64,000 nucleotides of DNA from Parietaria judaica (taxonomy: Eukaryota; Streptophyta; Magnoliopsida; Rosales; Urticaceae), in the NCBI GenBank assembly GCA_954871525.1, contig OX940867.1, positions 14,361,343-14,425,342 of the forward strand, read 5' to 3'. The translations under genes were made by a program, and so were the position numbers. Position 1 is the first letter of the stretch. Each line of letters starts with the position of its first letter. This document shows positions 24,901-36,140 of this stretch, one piece after another. Under the pieces are notes generated by a model, which saw only the letters and a program-made list of their open reading frames with translations, was not told where the DNA came from and made no database searches.

Positions 24901-26254
24901 GCACAAAGCAAGATTGGTAGCTAAAGGCTACGTGCAGAGGAAAGGCATAGACTTTGAGGAAGTCTTTGCTCCAGTAGCAAGACTGGACACGATCAGACTC
25001 ATCCTAGCCCTAGCAGCTCATCGAGGTTGGACAATTCACCACTTAGATGTCAAGTCAGCATTCCTAAATGGTGACCTCGAGGAAGAAGTGTACGTCAAGA
25101 AACCAGAGGGGTTCGGCGTCACGGGCAAGGAGCAGAAGGTGTACAAGTTATCCAAGGCCCTGTACGGGTTGAAACAAGCGCCAAGAGCGTGGAACATCCG
25201 CCTTGATAAGAGCTTGAAGAATCTTGGATTCACAAAGTGTCTGAGTGAGCAGGCAGTCTACACCAGGAGTACCGGGCAGGAAACTCTGATCGTCGGAGTG
25301 TATGTGGACGACCTGATAGTCACTGGATCCAGCGCAGGAGGCGTAGAAGGATTCAAGAAGCAGATGATGGTCGAATTCGAGATGAGTGACCTCGTATTAC
25401 TTTCGTACTACCTCGGTCTAGAGGTGGAACAGAAGAAGGAATGCATTACGCTGAAGCAGTAGGCCTACGCGAACAAGATCCTCATGCAGTTCGAGATGAC
25501 GGATTGCAATCCGAGCAAATACCCAATGGAGGCGAAGCTGCAGCTCGGGAAGGATGCTGAAGGGAGAAGAGTGGATCCCACGGAGTACAGACGCGTGATC
25601 GGGTGCCTGAGGTACCTCACCCACACCCGACCAGACATCTCACACGCAGTCGGGATAGTCAGTCGATACATGGGAAGCCCACACGTGCACACCAGCAGGC
25701 GGTGAAGCACATCTTGCGATACGTGAAGGGCACGACAGACTACGGGATCCAGTACAACAGAGGAAGTGGAGCAGAAGTACTAGTCAGCTTTACGGATAGT
25801 GATCTGGCCGGTGATATCAATGATAGGAAGAGTACCGGAGGAATGGCGTTCTACCTCAACGGAAACCTGATCACCTGGCAGTCTCAAAAGCAGTAGACAG
25901 TAGCTCTATCCTCATACGAAGCAGAGTTTATGGCGGCAACCGCAACAGCATGTCAAGCTATGTGGTTGAAGGGGCTACTTAGTGAAGTGACCGGATCCGA
26001 GCAGAGACCAGCTACTCTCTACGTGGACAACAAGTCTGCAATTGCGTTGATGAAGAATCCAATGTTACATGGACGGAGCAAACACATTGACACGAAGTTT
26101 CACTACATTCGTGAATGTGTGGAGAAGCGAGAGATCATTGTGGAGTTCGTCAACACGAGGGAGCAACGGGAAGACATCCTTACCAAGGCTCTAGGGAGAA
26201 TCAAGTTCGAGGAGATTAGAGAGCTGCTCGGAGTGAAGATAGTAGAAGCAAGTC
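21968..26254 (+). pseudogene. Copia A gag-pol polyprotein with eight stops
   Basis: One frame runs from ATG 21968 to about 25690, then shifts by one frameshift. Domains: gag (YAVWALKMRVNLQAQGVW), CCHC knuckle CYNCQKLGHFASEC (22820-22861), protease WYLDNGASNHM (catalytic Asp at 23144), pre-integrase LWHARLGHVNFHAL, integrase (LLVDDYSRWMWVY, LRTDRGGEFTS, PQQNGVVERQNR), RT with YVDD at 25301-25312, RNase H (DSDLAGDINDRKSTGG). In-frame stops lie at 22298, 22598, 22874, 23696, 24311, 24758, 25460 and 25894. Domains are otherwise well preserved. It cannot make a full polyprotein as written. Confidence 0.92.
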
Positions 26255-26271
26255 AAGCTTACGGAGGAGAA

Positions 26272-26788
26272 TGTGAACATAAGCTTGACTTAATCCGTCA
26301 CACAGAGGAAGTCAGCCTGGGTACTGGCCAAAACCAAGGACGGACAGGAGTTCAGCCCAGCTTGGGTGAACACAAGCAGAGAGTCCGGATAGAAGACAAG
26401 CTCATCCCGGAGCATTCGAGCAGGTCAGCTCGGGGACAGAGAAGCTGTCCGGGCAGGAAAGGGAAACTCTACCCAGAAAGGAAGATGCGTAACTTGAGGA
26501 GCAAGCAAATCAAGTTAAAGATTCGGCGAGATTATTTAGGGTAGTTTTATGATTTTGTGCGATTTGGTTAGCTAGGGTTTCGCCTATGTGAGGCTATAAA
26601 TATACCTAGCATGTACACTTTGTAAAGTGTTGAGTCCATTAGAATTTCGAGTTTATCTCCTTGTATTTTGCCTTCGATTATTAATCAAGAGAAATTCTTC
26701 TCCCAAAAGTTTGTGTCCTTTATTTTTCTGTTCGATTTCTTTTGGTGTTATTCGTGTTCTTTGAAGATCCGTGAATTGGGATCCAACA
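26272..26788 (+). repeat. 3' LTR of copia A
   Basis: 517 bp, same ends as 21423-21939, TATAAATA at 26595-26602. A purine tract GGAGGAGAA lies immediately upstream. Confidence 0.93.
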
Positions 26789-26793
26789 CTTAC

Positions 26794-27093
26794 CACGATT
26801 ATTCCAACCGAAACCTGCAACTTCCGTCCACAATCCACCTATCAATAGCTTCGTCCCGTCAAGACCTTTCAAACGGTAGTAAATATGCGTCAATCGGAGT
26901 TCGGGATAGGAAGTTATGGGTGATTGAAGGTTTGGAAGGGAGAGAGAAATGGGGTTCGAAAATGATGAGAGAGAGAGGGAGAGGGAGGTCGTGGGAAGGA
27001 GAGAAAAAATCAACCTGATAATGCCTTTTTTTTTTAATCTTTATCCTTCTTTTTTTTTCTTCTTTTTTTTTTGTCTGATTTCTTTTCCTATTC

Positions 27094-27148
<55 letters not shown>

Positions 27149-27162
27149 ATAAAGGCATTACA
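26794..27162 (-). repeat. 5' LTR of Gypsy A, second segment
   Basis: Resumes the LTR broken at 21422 and matches 12940-13298. It contains a TA run at about 27099-27141, longer than in the 3' LTR, and ends GGCATTACA before TSD GGAGG. Confidence 0.88.
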
Positions 27163-27167
27163 GGAGG

Positions 27168-27947
27168 TCTCTAATAAGACGTCGATACCTCCAATCTATT
27201 ATTGTTGCGGTGATCCTGATAACGTGACAGCCAAAACATTAAGTTTATTTTACTGGTAACTTATTTATTCCTCATCTTTACCTCTCGGATCAGAGTATTG
27301 AACTAGCAAGTACTAACAGTTGTAACTTGAGTGTGGCCATAAATTTCATACTCTTCTCCTGCAGAAGGCTCTGAGTGTATTATCCTAATGAAAGGGAGAT
27401 GATCGCTATCTTGATTTCCCATTCCACTCTACAAGGATCATGGTATGCCTAGCATTAGTTTTTATAACCTTCTTGTGATAATGAGCGTTTAGCTTGATAT
27501 CAAAGCATACAACTAGCTAGGTTGTCGACTCATGGTTCTTAACAAGCTTTGGAATCTTTTACAATTATCTACTTAGAAATTTCAGTCTCCCCTTTATAAA
27601 AAGGTTGTTACCCTGTGAATCTCTCAGAGTGTGGGTCAGTCTAGCACTACCAGCTAGTTCGTATAACTAGTGCCTATATGTTTGAAGAACATTTCTTGAA
27701 TCAACGACTTTTCCTTATCTTACGAACATATACTAGTAATTGCAAGCTGTCATAGATGTCCCTATTTTCCTTTGTGACCCTCTTTGACAGGGGACGTTTT
27801 AGATAGTCAATATATGATATGTAAGGACGTCATTACCTTTGTGGATAATAATATTACAAATAAATTACATATTATTGAAATGAACATAAAATAATGAAAC
27901 TTCCTTCATTGAATTATAATTATGCTCACAAATTAAATAAAAATAAT
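27168..27947 (-). other. Copia C 3' non-coding region, second part
   Basis: Sequence downstream (minus sense) of the copia C RNase H remnant, continuous with 10881-11132 across the Gypsy A insertion. AT-rich with no coding frame, as expected between RNase H and the polypurine tract. Confidence 0.45.
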
Positions 27948-28690
27948 TTAAACAAAATTTGTTCTTAATAAATGAAAAGTTAAACCTGTTTTACAAACCA
28001 TAGACGTCTTAAGGATTCTGATCCCAATAAACTTTGTATGACGTATATGATTCTCTTTCGACAAAGCCCTGGTCACCGGGTTAGCCACGTCATCTTCTGT
28101 GTCTACTCTCTCAATCACAACGTCCTTCCGATCAATGATGTCTCTCACCGGGTTGAACTTTATGAGCATATGTTTGGTTGTACAATGTGACTTGGCTTCT
28201 TGGCTCTGTGCTATGGCTCCGTTGTTATCACAAAGATGCTTAAGTAGCTCATTAATTCTAAGACCTACACAAATATACAAAAACAAAGTTTCTAATCTAG
28301 ACGGCCTCTTTAGCTGCCTCAAAGGCATCTATGTACTCAGCTTTGGTTGTTGAGTCAACTATTGTAGCTTGCTTTCAGCTATTCCAAGTAATAGCTCCAC
28401 CGTTTAAACCGAAAACATATCATGTTTGCGATTTTAATCATCTTGTTCACTATGGAAGCTTACAGTATATCTTTTGATGTTTAACTGATCAGCTCCACCG
28501 TAAACAAGGAATCTGTTTTTGGTCCTGTTAGGGTATCTCAAGATATTTTTTACGGTGGTCTAGTGACTATCGCTAGGGTTTGATTGAAACCGACTTGTTA
28601 TGCTTAAGGCAAATGATACGTCTAGACGGGTACATTAACATAGCATACATGATTGAGCCAATTGTACAAGCGTAGACAACCTTATCAGTT
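27948..28690 (-). pseudogene. Copia C RT end / RNase H remnant
   Basis: In broken frames the minus strand encodes the RT tail (IGSIMYAMLMYP), then FGLNGGAITWNS and ADSTTEAEYI-like DSTTKAEYIDAFEAAKE, then LCDNNGAIAQSQEAKSHCTTKHMLIKFNPVRDIIDRKDV. These are Ty1/copia RNase H motifs of a clade distinct from families A and D. Several stops and frameshifts are present. The element's 5' part is not recognisable beyond about 28700. Confidence 0.8.
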
Positions 28691-29011
28691 TTTTAATCAT
28701 TTAGTAAGTTGCGGCAAAAGTTACTACTTTAAAATTTTCTAAAATTCTCACACAAAGATAAGTAATATTGCTCATATTTAAACAAGGTAACATGATACTA
28801 TGGATATAACATCTGCTGAGATAGAAAAGTGTAAGTTAATTGATCATATTTGTGATTATTGTGCTAATATAAATTTATTTTCTTTTCTTTCCTTTTTGAC
28901 TGTTGGATATTATTTGTCTTGCAGTTACGACATTTACATATTATTTGACACCTACACAGATCTGGCCCAAGAGGTTTAGGGGCCTTCGGCGAGTATATAT
29001 ATATAGGGAAA
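28691..29011. other. Unassigned sequence
   Basis: AT-rich DNA with a short TA run at about 28995-29004. No supported gene; it may include decayed copia C sequence. Confidence 0.4.
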
Positions 29012-29550
29012 CATCAATAAGTATGCCCGGTAGAGTAAGTTTGAACGGAAAAATACCCGAGTTTGATAAATTGCAAAAATATGCCTGAAATCATATTCCA
29101 ACTCAAGACAATGGTTAACTTAACCAACCCAAAACCCTATGTAGACAAAAAGTGTTTATATGAATTTATTTTATTTTTTGACAAAAAACCTATGGTCTGA
29201 AGAACAAAACTGTTTATATGTAGGCAAAAAGTATTTATATGGATTTATTTTATTTTTGTTTTGAAAAAAACTCTATGGTCTGAAGAACAAAACTGTTTAT
29301 ATGTATGCAAAAAGTATTTATATGGATTTATTTTATTTTTGTTTAGAAAAAAACCCTATGGTCTGAAGAACAAAACTGTTTATATATCGACAAAAAGTGT
29401 TTATATGGATTTATTTTATTTTTGTTTTGAAAAAAACCCTATGGTCTGAAGAACAAAATTGTTTATATGTAGGCAAAAAGTGTTTATATGGATTTATTTT
29501 ATTTTTGTTTTGAAAAAAACCCTATGGTCTAAAGAACAAAACTGTTTATA
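29012..29550 (+). repeat. Leader plus 83-bp tandem repeat array, left copy
   Basis: A unique ~120-bp leader beginning CATCAATAAGTATGCCCGG is followed by repeats of exactly 83 bp; TATGGTC falls at 29191, 29274, 29357, 29440 and 29523. An inverted relative lies at 34862-35306. The 29261-29449 frame is only the repeat read in shifting frames. Confidence 0.9.
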
Positions 29551-30271
29551 CCACTGGAAAACATTCAAAAAATTTACACGATTATAAATATCCCCTTAGG
29601 ACCAGGACTCTAGGGAAAAAATGAGATTCTCTACAAAACGATCTTATTGTGCTTTAATTGTCGAACAGTCAGTCGTCACTCCACGAATGATACCTCCAGA
29701 TCCTCCAACTCTGAATCAAGCTAATGTGTGTTTGCATTCAAAGTGCTCGATGTTCATCCACATCCCGCAAAGGCTATAGACGTGAGGTAATCTTGGCATC
29801 CAAAAAGAGCAAGAAAAGATTCCACGATCTTTGAGATTAAATGCTCCAAGGAAAAACTTAATCAAGTTGATTCAAAGAAATCTAGCTCCAATCAGACTTG
29901 ATAGAGCATTAGCTGGCAGATCGTGGAAATTAATTCCGATGAAGATCATTGACTCTTGTAGCATATTTCTTCCGTTAAAGCAGATCTCCGGCATACTTGT
30001 CCATTCCGTTGTTGTTCTGACAAGTCTTCCAACAACCTGTATACATCGGCGACAACGTCGAGAACGCCAAATGCGTCTCTAACACCATCAAGTACGTCAC
30101 CGACACCGTCAAGAACAACACCAAAAAAATGTAGTGTTTAATAGTGACTCGATAATAAACGAAACATAGAATATTAGGTCTTTATACCGACAACTTTAAT
30201 GTTCATTTATGAATATTTGCTACATCATACAACTAATCAAACATCTTTTCCGACTCTTAAGTGCAACATTT
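29551..30271. other. Unassigned sequence inside the inverted repeat pair
   Basis: No convincing gene. The frame at 29831-30082 has no recognisable domain, and a short coding-looking stretch near 30040-30130 is too small to name. Confidence 0.4.
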
Positions 30272-30800
30272 TGTTGACGTAGTTTTCCACTTCAAATTTC
30301 GCAAAGCGTGTAGACTTCTGGGTTGAATTTATTTCTATGCCCTCTCAATAGTTTTTGAAGTCCACGTTGTCAATATAGATGTTCGTCCCAATGCGGTAGT
30401 TGACTACGTCCTATGTATGTTTATTGAATTGTACCAACGTGAATAGATGTTGCTCTGGGAACAAGAATAGATGTTGCTCGAGTACAAAAGTACTTTCAGA
30501 CCTCTAAGTTTGCGTGTATCTCCTGGAGTTTGACCTTGTTATTTATAGGTTGCTTTTTCCGGTTGGGTTGTCCTTGAATCTTGGAAATAATGGCCCCGAG
30601 TTGAACCCTTCACTTGCTTCCGAGCCCATATTTAATGTGTGTATTGAGTGATGGCAGAAGAAGGACAACCCAACGTGGCTTCCGAGCTGACACCTAATAA
30701 GCGTGCATTTAGTGCATTGGTTTTAATATTATGCTTACCAATTGATTAACTCATGACATGAGTAGGCTGATCAAGATCCAATTCTGTTGCATCGAGCCGC
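30272..30800 (-). repeat. Possible LTR fragment
   Basis: The minus strand has a CTATAAATAA TATA-like box near 30539-30548. It is followed by a leader including ACATAGGACGTAGTCAACTA and ends ACGTCAACA at 30272. The GACGTAG/ACTACGxxAT pattern recalls U5 regions of some plant Ty3/gypsy LTRs. Boundaries and target duplication could not be established, so this is tentative. Confidence 0.3.
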
Positions 30801-30851
30801 CAAGTTGCTCATAAATTCCCAATTCCAAAATGGAGATTTTCCACAGCAGGT

Positions 30852-30955
30852 CAATTGTTCTCCTTTAATTGGTCGACTATTCTTAATAGTTTTTGTTGAT
30901 GCTCAATTGTTCTCCTTTAATTGGTCGACTATTCTTAATAGTTTTTGTTGATGCT
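30852..30955 (+). repeat. 52-bp tandem duplication across an LTR boundary
   Basis: Two identical 52-bp units (30852-30903, 30904-30955). Each ends with the ten bases TGTTGATGCT that also start the D LTR at 30946, so the duplication includes 42 bp of flank and 10 bp of LTR. Confidence 0.88.
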
Positions 30956-32392
30956 GTATTTTAGATCAAACACTGTAGCGGCCCAATTGCTGGTGTTGGA
31001 CCGGGTCCAATGTCGTTTTGTTGACTTTTGGTGGGCTTATGTTGACTGGTGTTGGGCTTGTTGGCCCTATTGCGGGGATGACAGATTGCTTCCCCCTCTC
31101 GATGTGCGTGATGCGGATTCCCAGCGGAGTTCTTGGCACTGAGATCGAAACGTATCGTTCGCCGTTCGTGGTCCGCCGATCCGGGGATACGCACTACCTG
31201 TTACCTCAAGGCCAGGAATGGACTAGGCCTGGGTTACAGGTTAGGGCTCCTCACAAAATCGGGTACCCACGAGCGGGAGAGTGTGTTTGATCTAACAGTG
31301 AATCCTAGGAGATTGGACCCTCGGCCTGTGAAGTCGATCCTAGTCTGGGTCCTACAGACTGTCCACAAAGTCACGATATCTGTAAAAGATATGGGACTGG
31401 GAGACAGAGCGGGTTCCGCACAGAGCTAGAATTAGGATAGGCAGGGTCGTCAATCGTTCCCAGAATCTTCTCCAGGGGTTCCCCTCAGGTTGGTCAAATA
31501 GAGAAATTTCCTTAGGTCTGGACCCGTGACCTGAATTGTGAGTCCTGATACGTGTCCCCGAGCTATCTACACAGTCGTGTAATGGACCGCGAGATAGACC
31601 GAACACCGCGTAGAACATAACCTATCAAGTGGGACCGTAACCGTATAGGAATTCCTCCGAGACCTCCGCTTTCTCTCAATTTCTGGACCTGGCAAAAGAA
31701 TACCCGAGGTCAAGGGAAACAGGGAGGGTACCCCCTGATTCACCCCCGACGCTCAACATTAGTGGAATATTTGAGGGGGAGGCGAGTTTATAGGGGGTAG
31801 AGAAAAGCTCGAGAGAATTCGAGTGATTTTCGATGAGTTCGAATGAGTTACCGTTTGACTGAACTGAGCCTCTATTTATAACTGGACTCAGGGGCTCCGG
31901 TGCAATTAAAAATTATTCCGGGAAGCCCCCGGGGCACATTATATATGCAAATTGATCCCCAGGACGAGAGGAAGCCATCGCCGCCGTCGGATCGTCGATC
32001 GGATGCTCCACGCGCCCTCACGCGCGCGATTTGTGAGGCTGCGTCAGTTCACTCGCGCGAGTGAAGGGTTGTGGGCCCTGATGACGTGGGCAGGCTGACG
32101 CGCGCAGGCTGACGTCATCTCTGGCGCACATGTGAGCCTGTGGGACCCCCAAAGGTGTTTCTAAGTGTTTTTTTTGCTCCCGAACTCGTCCCGTGTCCGT
32201 TTTCACAAATTTTATGTCGTTTTGTAGTATCTTGATATTTTTAGGAACATCTAGACACTTTATTTTACGAAAACGGGCCTCTGGAGGGTGTTTTGGATTA
32301 AGATTGACTTAATTAATTAAAAGAAAAATTAATTTAATAATTTTTCTTTTATTAATTTATTTTTAAATCAATCCCGGGAATTACCCGTAACA
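30946..32392 (-). mobile_element. Solo LTR, family D, copy 1
   Basis: 1447 bp, plus-strand ends TGTTGATGC and ACCCGTAACA. It is related in reverse orientation to 43429-45372, sharing an AATGTTGAGCGTC block, a CCGGGGGCTTCCCGG-type inverted repeat near the TATA box, and CAGCATCAACA at the sense end. TATAAATA lies on the minus strand at 31873-31880. The flanks GTTTT and GTTTC differ at one base, so the TSD is probable. The LTR style suggests a Tat-like Ty3/gypsy source, by inference only. Confidence 0.75.
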
Positions 32393-32600
32393 GTTTCAGT
32401 TATCGGGTTACTAGTTTAAAATAAGTAAACATCAGTCTGATACCAATAGCGGCGCCAAATTTTGAGATTTATGATTAATCATGACCGGAAGCTTATACCG
32501 ATTACTGGCCTCGGCCTCAATTTGTTGGCCCTACTAGCGTCTCAAATTTTTTGACTTGTGGAATATAAGAAATCATGGGCGTGTTCAACAAGAATTTCAT
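32393..32600 (-). other. Retroelement leader remnant with composite primer-site-like motif
   Basis: On the minus strand, TTTGGCGCCGC (about 32450-32460) lies a few bases from TGGTATCAGAC (32435-32445). The first resembles the tRNA-Asp primer site of Athila-type elements, the second an initiator-Met site. The D LTR appears to have landed just downstream of this leader. Confidence 0.4.
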
Positions 32601-33167
32601 GATAAGTTATTCGTCGTACATAAATATATTCCCAATATGGGCAATGAGACTCTATCTTAATCGCATTTTAAAGTGTAAATAGAGAAATTGCATGTAATAG
32701 CCAATTTCAAACGTTGAGATTACATTCTAGCCATCTTTTGTATTCTCTTCGTGAAATAGTCATTATAATGACGTGGCTATTTAAACACAATTTTCATTCT
32801 AATATTGCCATTTTGATTTTTTCTTTTTTATCTTTTAAACAAATTTTCTATTAATTGTGCAAAATTTAAGGAATTAATTATTCAAATTTTCCTTAATTCT
32901 CTCTCTGGGAAGATTTAAGTTTGGCCAACTAACTTCATCTCTCTCTGCTATTGAGCTACGCCCATGACCGAGCTATGCCTACGATTGCCATGGACGCCAT
33001 GACATTCCCTTCGGCGACGATGTCGCCATGGAGCTCCCTCTCTCATAGAGCTCGCAATCTGGAGATCCAACAATGGCGTCCTCAGTGTCGTCGTCACCGT
33101 CTCCGACGCCTTTATACAACTCTACGACAATAAGCCCTTCCAGGAAGTTTGAATTTCGGTCACCGAT

Positions 33168-33213
<46 letters not shown>

Positions 33214-33860
33214 CCTCCCTCCCTCCAATCCGCCATAGATAGCTGACGCTCAGATCCTGATAGGCGTCGTGCCGATAGCACCGCCGTGATGCACCGCTGA
33301 TGGAAAAGGGAAATCATTTCTCCGACGCCAACGCTGATATGGCTACGACGGTCGATGTTGCACCACGCGATGAGCTCGAAAAATGTACCCAAAAAATACG
33401 CATAGGTTAATATGTATACATGGATGTTTATTTTGGTTTATACGGAATGTTTATTGGTTTGTATGGGTTATATGTATCGAAAAATACACGCTTCATAAAA
33501 TTCCAGATAATTTAATAGTGAAAATTAGTGAGATTTGTGTCGTTTTTCATTGATACAATTATTTATTTTAATATTTTGCGCCGATTTTAGTTTATATGTG
33601 TTAATGTTGGTTTATGTGTTAGAATTGATATGTGTTGATGTTGGTTCATATGGTTAATTCGATCAAGGAATTTTTGTTAATGTTTGTAATATGACTTTAT
33701 TTAACATATTTTGCTTAGCAACGAGTATTCTTGCTTCAATAAAAAAATAAAATAAAAAACTCGTTATGTGCATTAACAGATATTGACGCACATAAAGGCT
33801 CCCCAATTTAAATGACTCGTCTTTTTATAATTATTAATAGGATTAATTTAATAGTCATAA
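32601..33860. other. Unassigned region with CT microsatellite
   Basis: No supported gene. The overlapping frames at 32951-33133 (+) and 32979-33392 (-) span a CT/CCCT microsatellite and show no known domain; GC-rich 32940-33400 could be an old exon or element fragment. Confidence 0.35.
33172..33226 (+). repeat. (CT)n-(CCCT)n microsatellite
   Basis: About 38 bp of TC repeats followed by several CCCT units. Confidence 0.95.
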
Positions 33861-34169
33861 ATATTAACTAATTATTAGCTATTTTGTAAAATTTAAATTT
33901 AAATTTGACTGGTTTGTTATAAAGCCTTAAATATTCATGTCCTGTAAAACCTGTTTTTTCTTGTTTTAGGGTTGCAATATAGTTTTTGCTTGTGTAAAGT
34001 ATATCTTCACAACTTAGAGAACTCAAATAAGGTGGCCACATGGTTGATTGTGTATTCTCAATAAAAAAAAAAATATGTTTCTTACATAAAGAATCAACAA
34101 CATTCATCAATTTTAAAAGATAATGAAGCAACGCCTCTATTGAAACTAATTCCGATAGGTCTGTAGATT

Positions 34170-34183
34170 CAGGGCCGGCCCAA
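34170..34183 (+). other. hAT-like terminal motif
   Basis: CAGGGCCGGCCCAA resembles terminal inverted repeats common in plant hAT elements. No matching opposite end or 8-bp duplication was found, so this is a hint only. Neighbouring minus-strand frames (33868-34203, 34146-34364) have no transposase motif I can name. Confidence 0.25.
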
Positions 34184-34789
34184 CACTGGGCAACATGGGC
34201 CATTGATCAAGCCCCCCCCAATTTAAGTGATATTTGGAAATTAAAAAAAAAAACAATTGTTTTGATATTTGTTCGCTCCATCGTCCGCTGGTAAAAGAGG
34301 TGAGTAAACGGCTGCAAATACTAAAGACGTTTAACGGGCCAAAAATAATACATAAACGGCCCACTACATGTCCATAGAAATTATAGAAATTTAATTGATT
34401 TGTTTGTTAGTTTTATCGATTAACCTTCTCTATATATTTATAATGATGTAGAAAGTCCCATTGCTTTCTCTATATATTTATCTTTTCTTTTGGTATAAAT
34501 CTACAATTATCCTAAAGTTTGGAGTAAAGTAATGGATTGTGTAATATAAAGATAATTTTTATATTCTATAATTATAAATTATTTAGATTTTTTATATATA
34601 TATATAATTGTATTATTAATTATAATGAACTGTACATTTCACACTATATATACAAACTAAATTCTCATTGTATAGCCTAATGTGCAGAACTAATTTTTAA
34701 TTTATCAAATGTAGGTATAAAGACTTCTAGCTGTGTCAAAATGAGGGAAAAAAATTAATCTCTAAATTGAATAGGTATGATTAGTGCAA

Positions 34790-34790
<1 letters not shown>

Positions 34791-34861
<71 letters not shown>
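34791..34861. repeat. (TA)n microsatellite
   Basis: About 35 TA units, directly adjoining the right 83-bp repeat block. Confidence 0.97.
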
Positions 34862-34864
<3 letters not shown>

Positions 34865-35306
34865 AAAACAAAAATAAAATAAATCTATATAAACACTTTT
34901 TCCCTACATATAAACAGTTATGTTCTTCAGACCATAGGGTTTTTTTCAAAATAAAAATAAAATAAATCCATATAAACACTTTTTGCCTACATATAAACAG
35001 TTTTGTTCTTCAGACCATAGAGTTTTTTAAAATAAAAAATAAAAAATCCATATAAACACTTTTTGCCTATATATAAACAGTTTTGTTCTTCAGTCCATAG
35101 GGTTTTTTTCTAAACAAAAATAAAAAAATTCATATAAACACTTTTTGCCTACAAATATACAGTTTTGTTCTTCCGACCATAGGGTTTTGGGTGGGTTAAG
35201 TTAACCATACTCTTGAGTTAGAATATGATTTCGGGCATATTTTTGCAATTTATTAAACTCGGGTATTTTCCAATCAAACTTACTCTACCGGGCATACTTA
35301 TTGATG
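34862..35306 (-). repeat. Leader plus ~83-bp tandem repeat array, right (inverted) copy
   Basis: Reverse complement of the left block. GACCATA-type landmarks fall at 34930, 35013, 35093 and 35175 (spacing 80-83 bp), and the leader ends at 35306 with ACTTATTGATG. It faces the left copy across about 5.3 kb. Confidence 0.88.
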
Positions 35307-36140
35307 AAACTCATGATCATAATTTTCGAGTATTGATCAATTCTGAAAAGAATTATATATGTGTATATATATATATATAATATTGATCGGTGAAACTCAT
35401 GATCATTATTTAATTTAGAGTGCTATAATATATAATTGATATAAAATGAGCTCGATATCTCTGAAAGTAAACTCTACATAATGGGCTCGATAATTAAACA
35501 TAACAAATTACTCCAAAAATCTTGTCAAAACTTCTCCACTAAATCTCTCTCCCGAATAAAAAGAAGAAGAAAATGGACTTTTTTTATTTCCATTTTTATG
35601 TGAAACTCCTTCTCACCTTTTTCGTATTCATTTTGGTACCATTGAAAGTAGCCGCAGCGAAGAGATCAAGAAATACCAATGTCTCGAAGCCGAATCTACC
35701 TCCAGTGGAAACTTCCGGTGATCGGGAATCTCCACCAACTCTTTTGTCTTCTGCCTCATCACCGTCTGCGAGATTTGGCCAAAAAACATGGCGATCTGAT
35801 GCACATGCAGCTCGGTGAACTGTCCCATGTTTTCGTTTCTTCGGCCGAGGTTACACGTGAGATAATGAGAACTCACGATGCCAACTTCTCGGAGAGGCCA
35901 TTTCTTATAGCTGCGACCTTTTTTCAGTCAAAGAGCATAACTTTTGCTCCATACCGAGATTACTGGAGACAGCTTCGGAAAATCTGCGTGCAAGAGCTGC
36001 TTAGCCCTGCCCGTACTCGGTCTTTCCAATTAATCAGGGAAGAAGAGGTCTCCGCTCTGGTCGAATATTTGCACGCTGCTTCAGGAACACATGTCAATCT
36101 CAGCTAGAAATTATCCGCCTTGACCTATGTGGCATCACGG

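Larger units (their letters stand above)
21423..26788 (+). mobile_element. Copia family A, full-length copy nested in Gypsy A LTR
   Basis: A 5366-bp Ty1/copia element with 517-bp LTRs at both ends and perfect TSDs CTTAC (21418-21422, 26789-26793). Counting by eye, the LTRs differ at about 13 of 517 sites, so insertion is fairly recent. Internal order is primer site, gag, protease, integrase, RT, RNase H, purine-rich tract (26263-26271), 3' LTR. It is noticeably GC-richer than its surroundings. Confidence 0.95.
11133..27162 (-). mobile_element. Gypsy A, Tekay/Del-like chromovirus with two nested insertions
   Basis: A minus-strand Ty3/gypsy element bounded by TSD GGAGG (11128-11132 and 27163-27167). 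Without its two inserts it would be about 7.9 kb. Sense order: 5' LTR (19618-27162, split by copia A), primer site TGGTATCAGAGCC, gag, protease-RT (split by an F solo LTR), integrase, polypurine tract, 3' LTR (11133-13298). RNase H and the first part of integrase are missing. The C-terminal REATWE-type motif and CCHC gag fit the Tekay/Del clade. It inserted into copia C. Confidence 0.9.

Noticed and set aside
29261..29449. Frame made of repeated KNPMV/YMDLFYF-like text
   Set aside because: The 83-bp unit is not a multiple of three, so this is the tandem repeat read in rotating frames.
30040..30130. Short coding-like stretch reading VYIGDNVENAKCVSNTIKYV
   Set aside because: Only about 30 residues, preceded by a stop and with no recognisable relative; not enough to call a gene.
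32979..33392. 137-residue minus-strand frame
   Set aside because: Nearly a fifth is an Arg/Glu run from the CT microsatellite and the rest has no domain.
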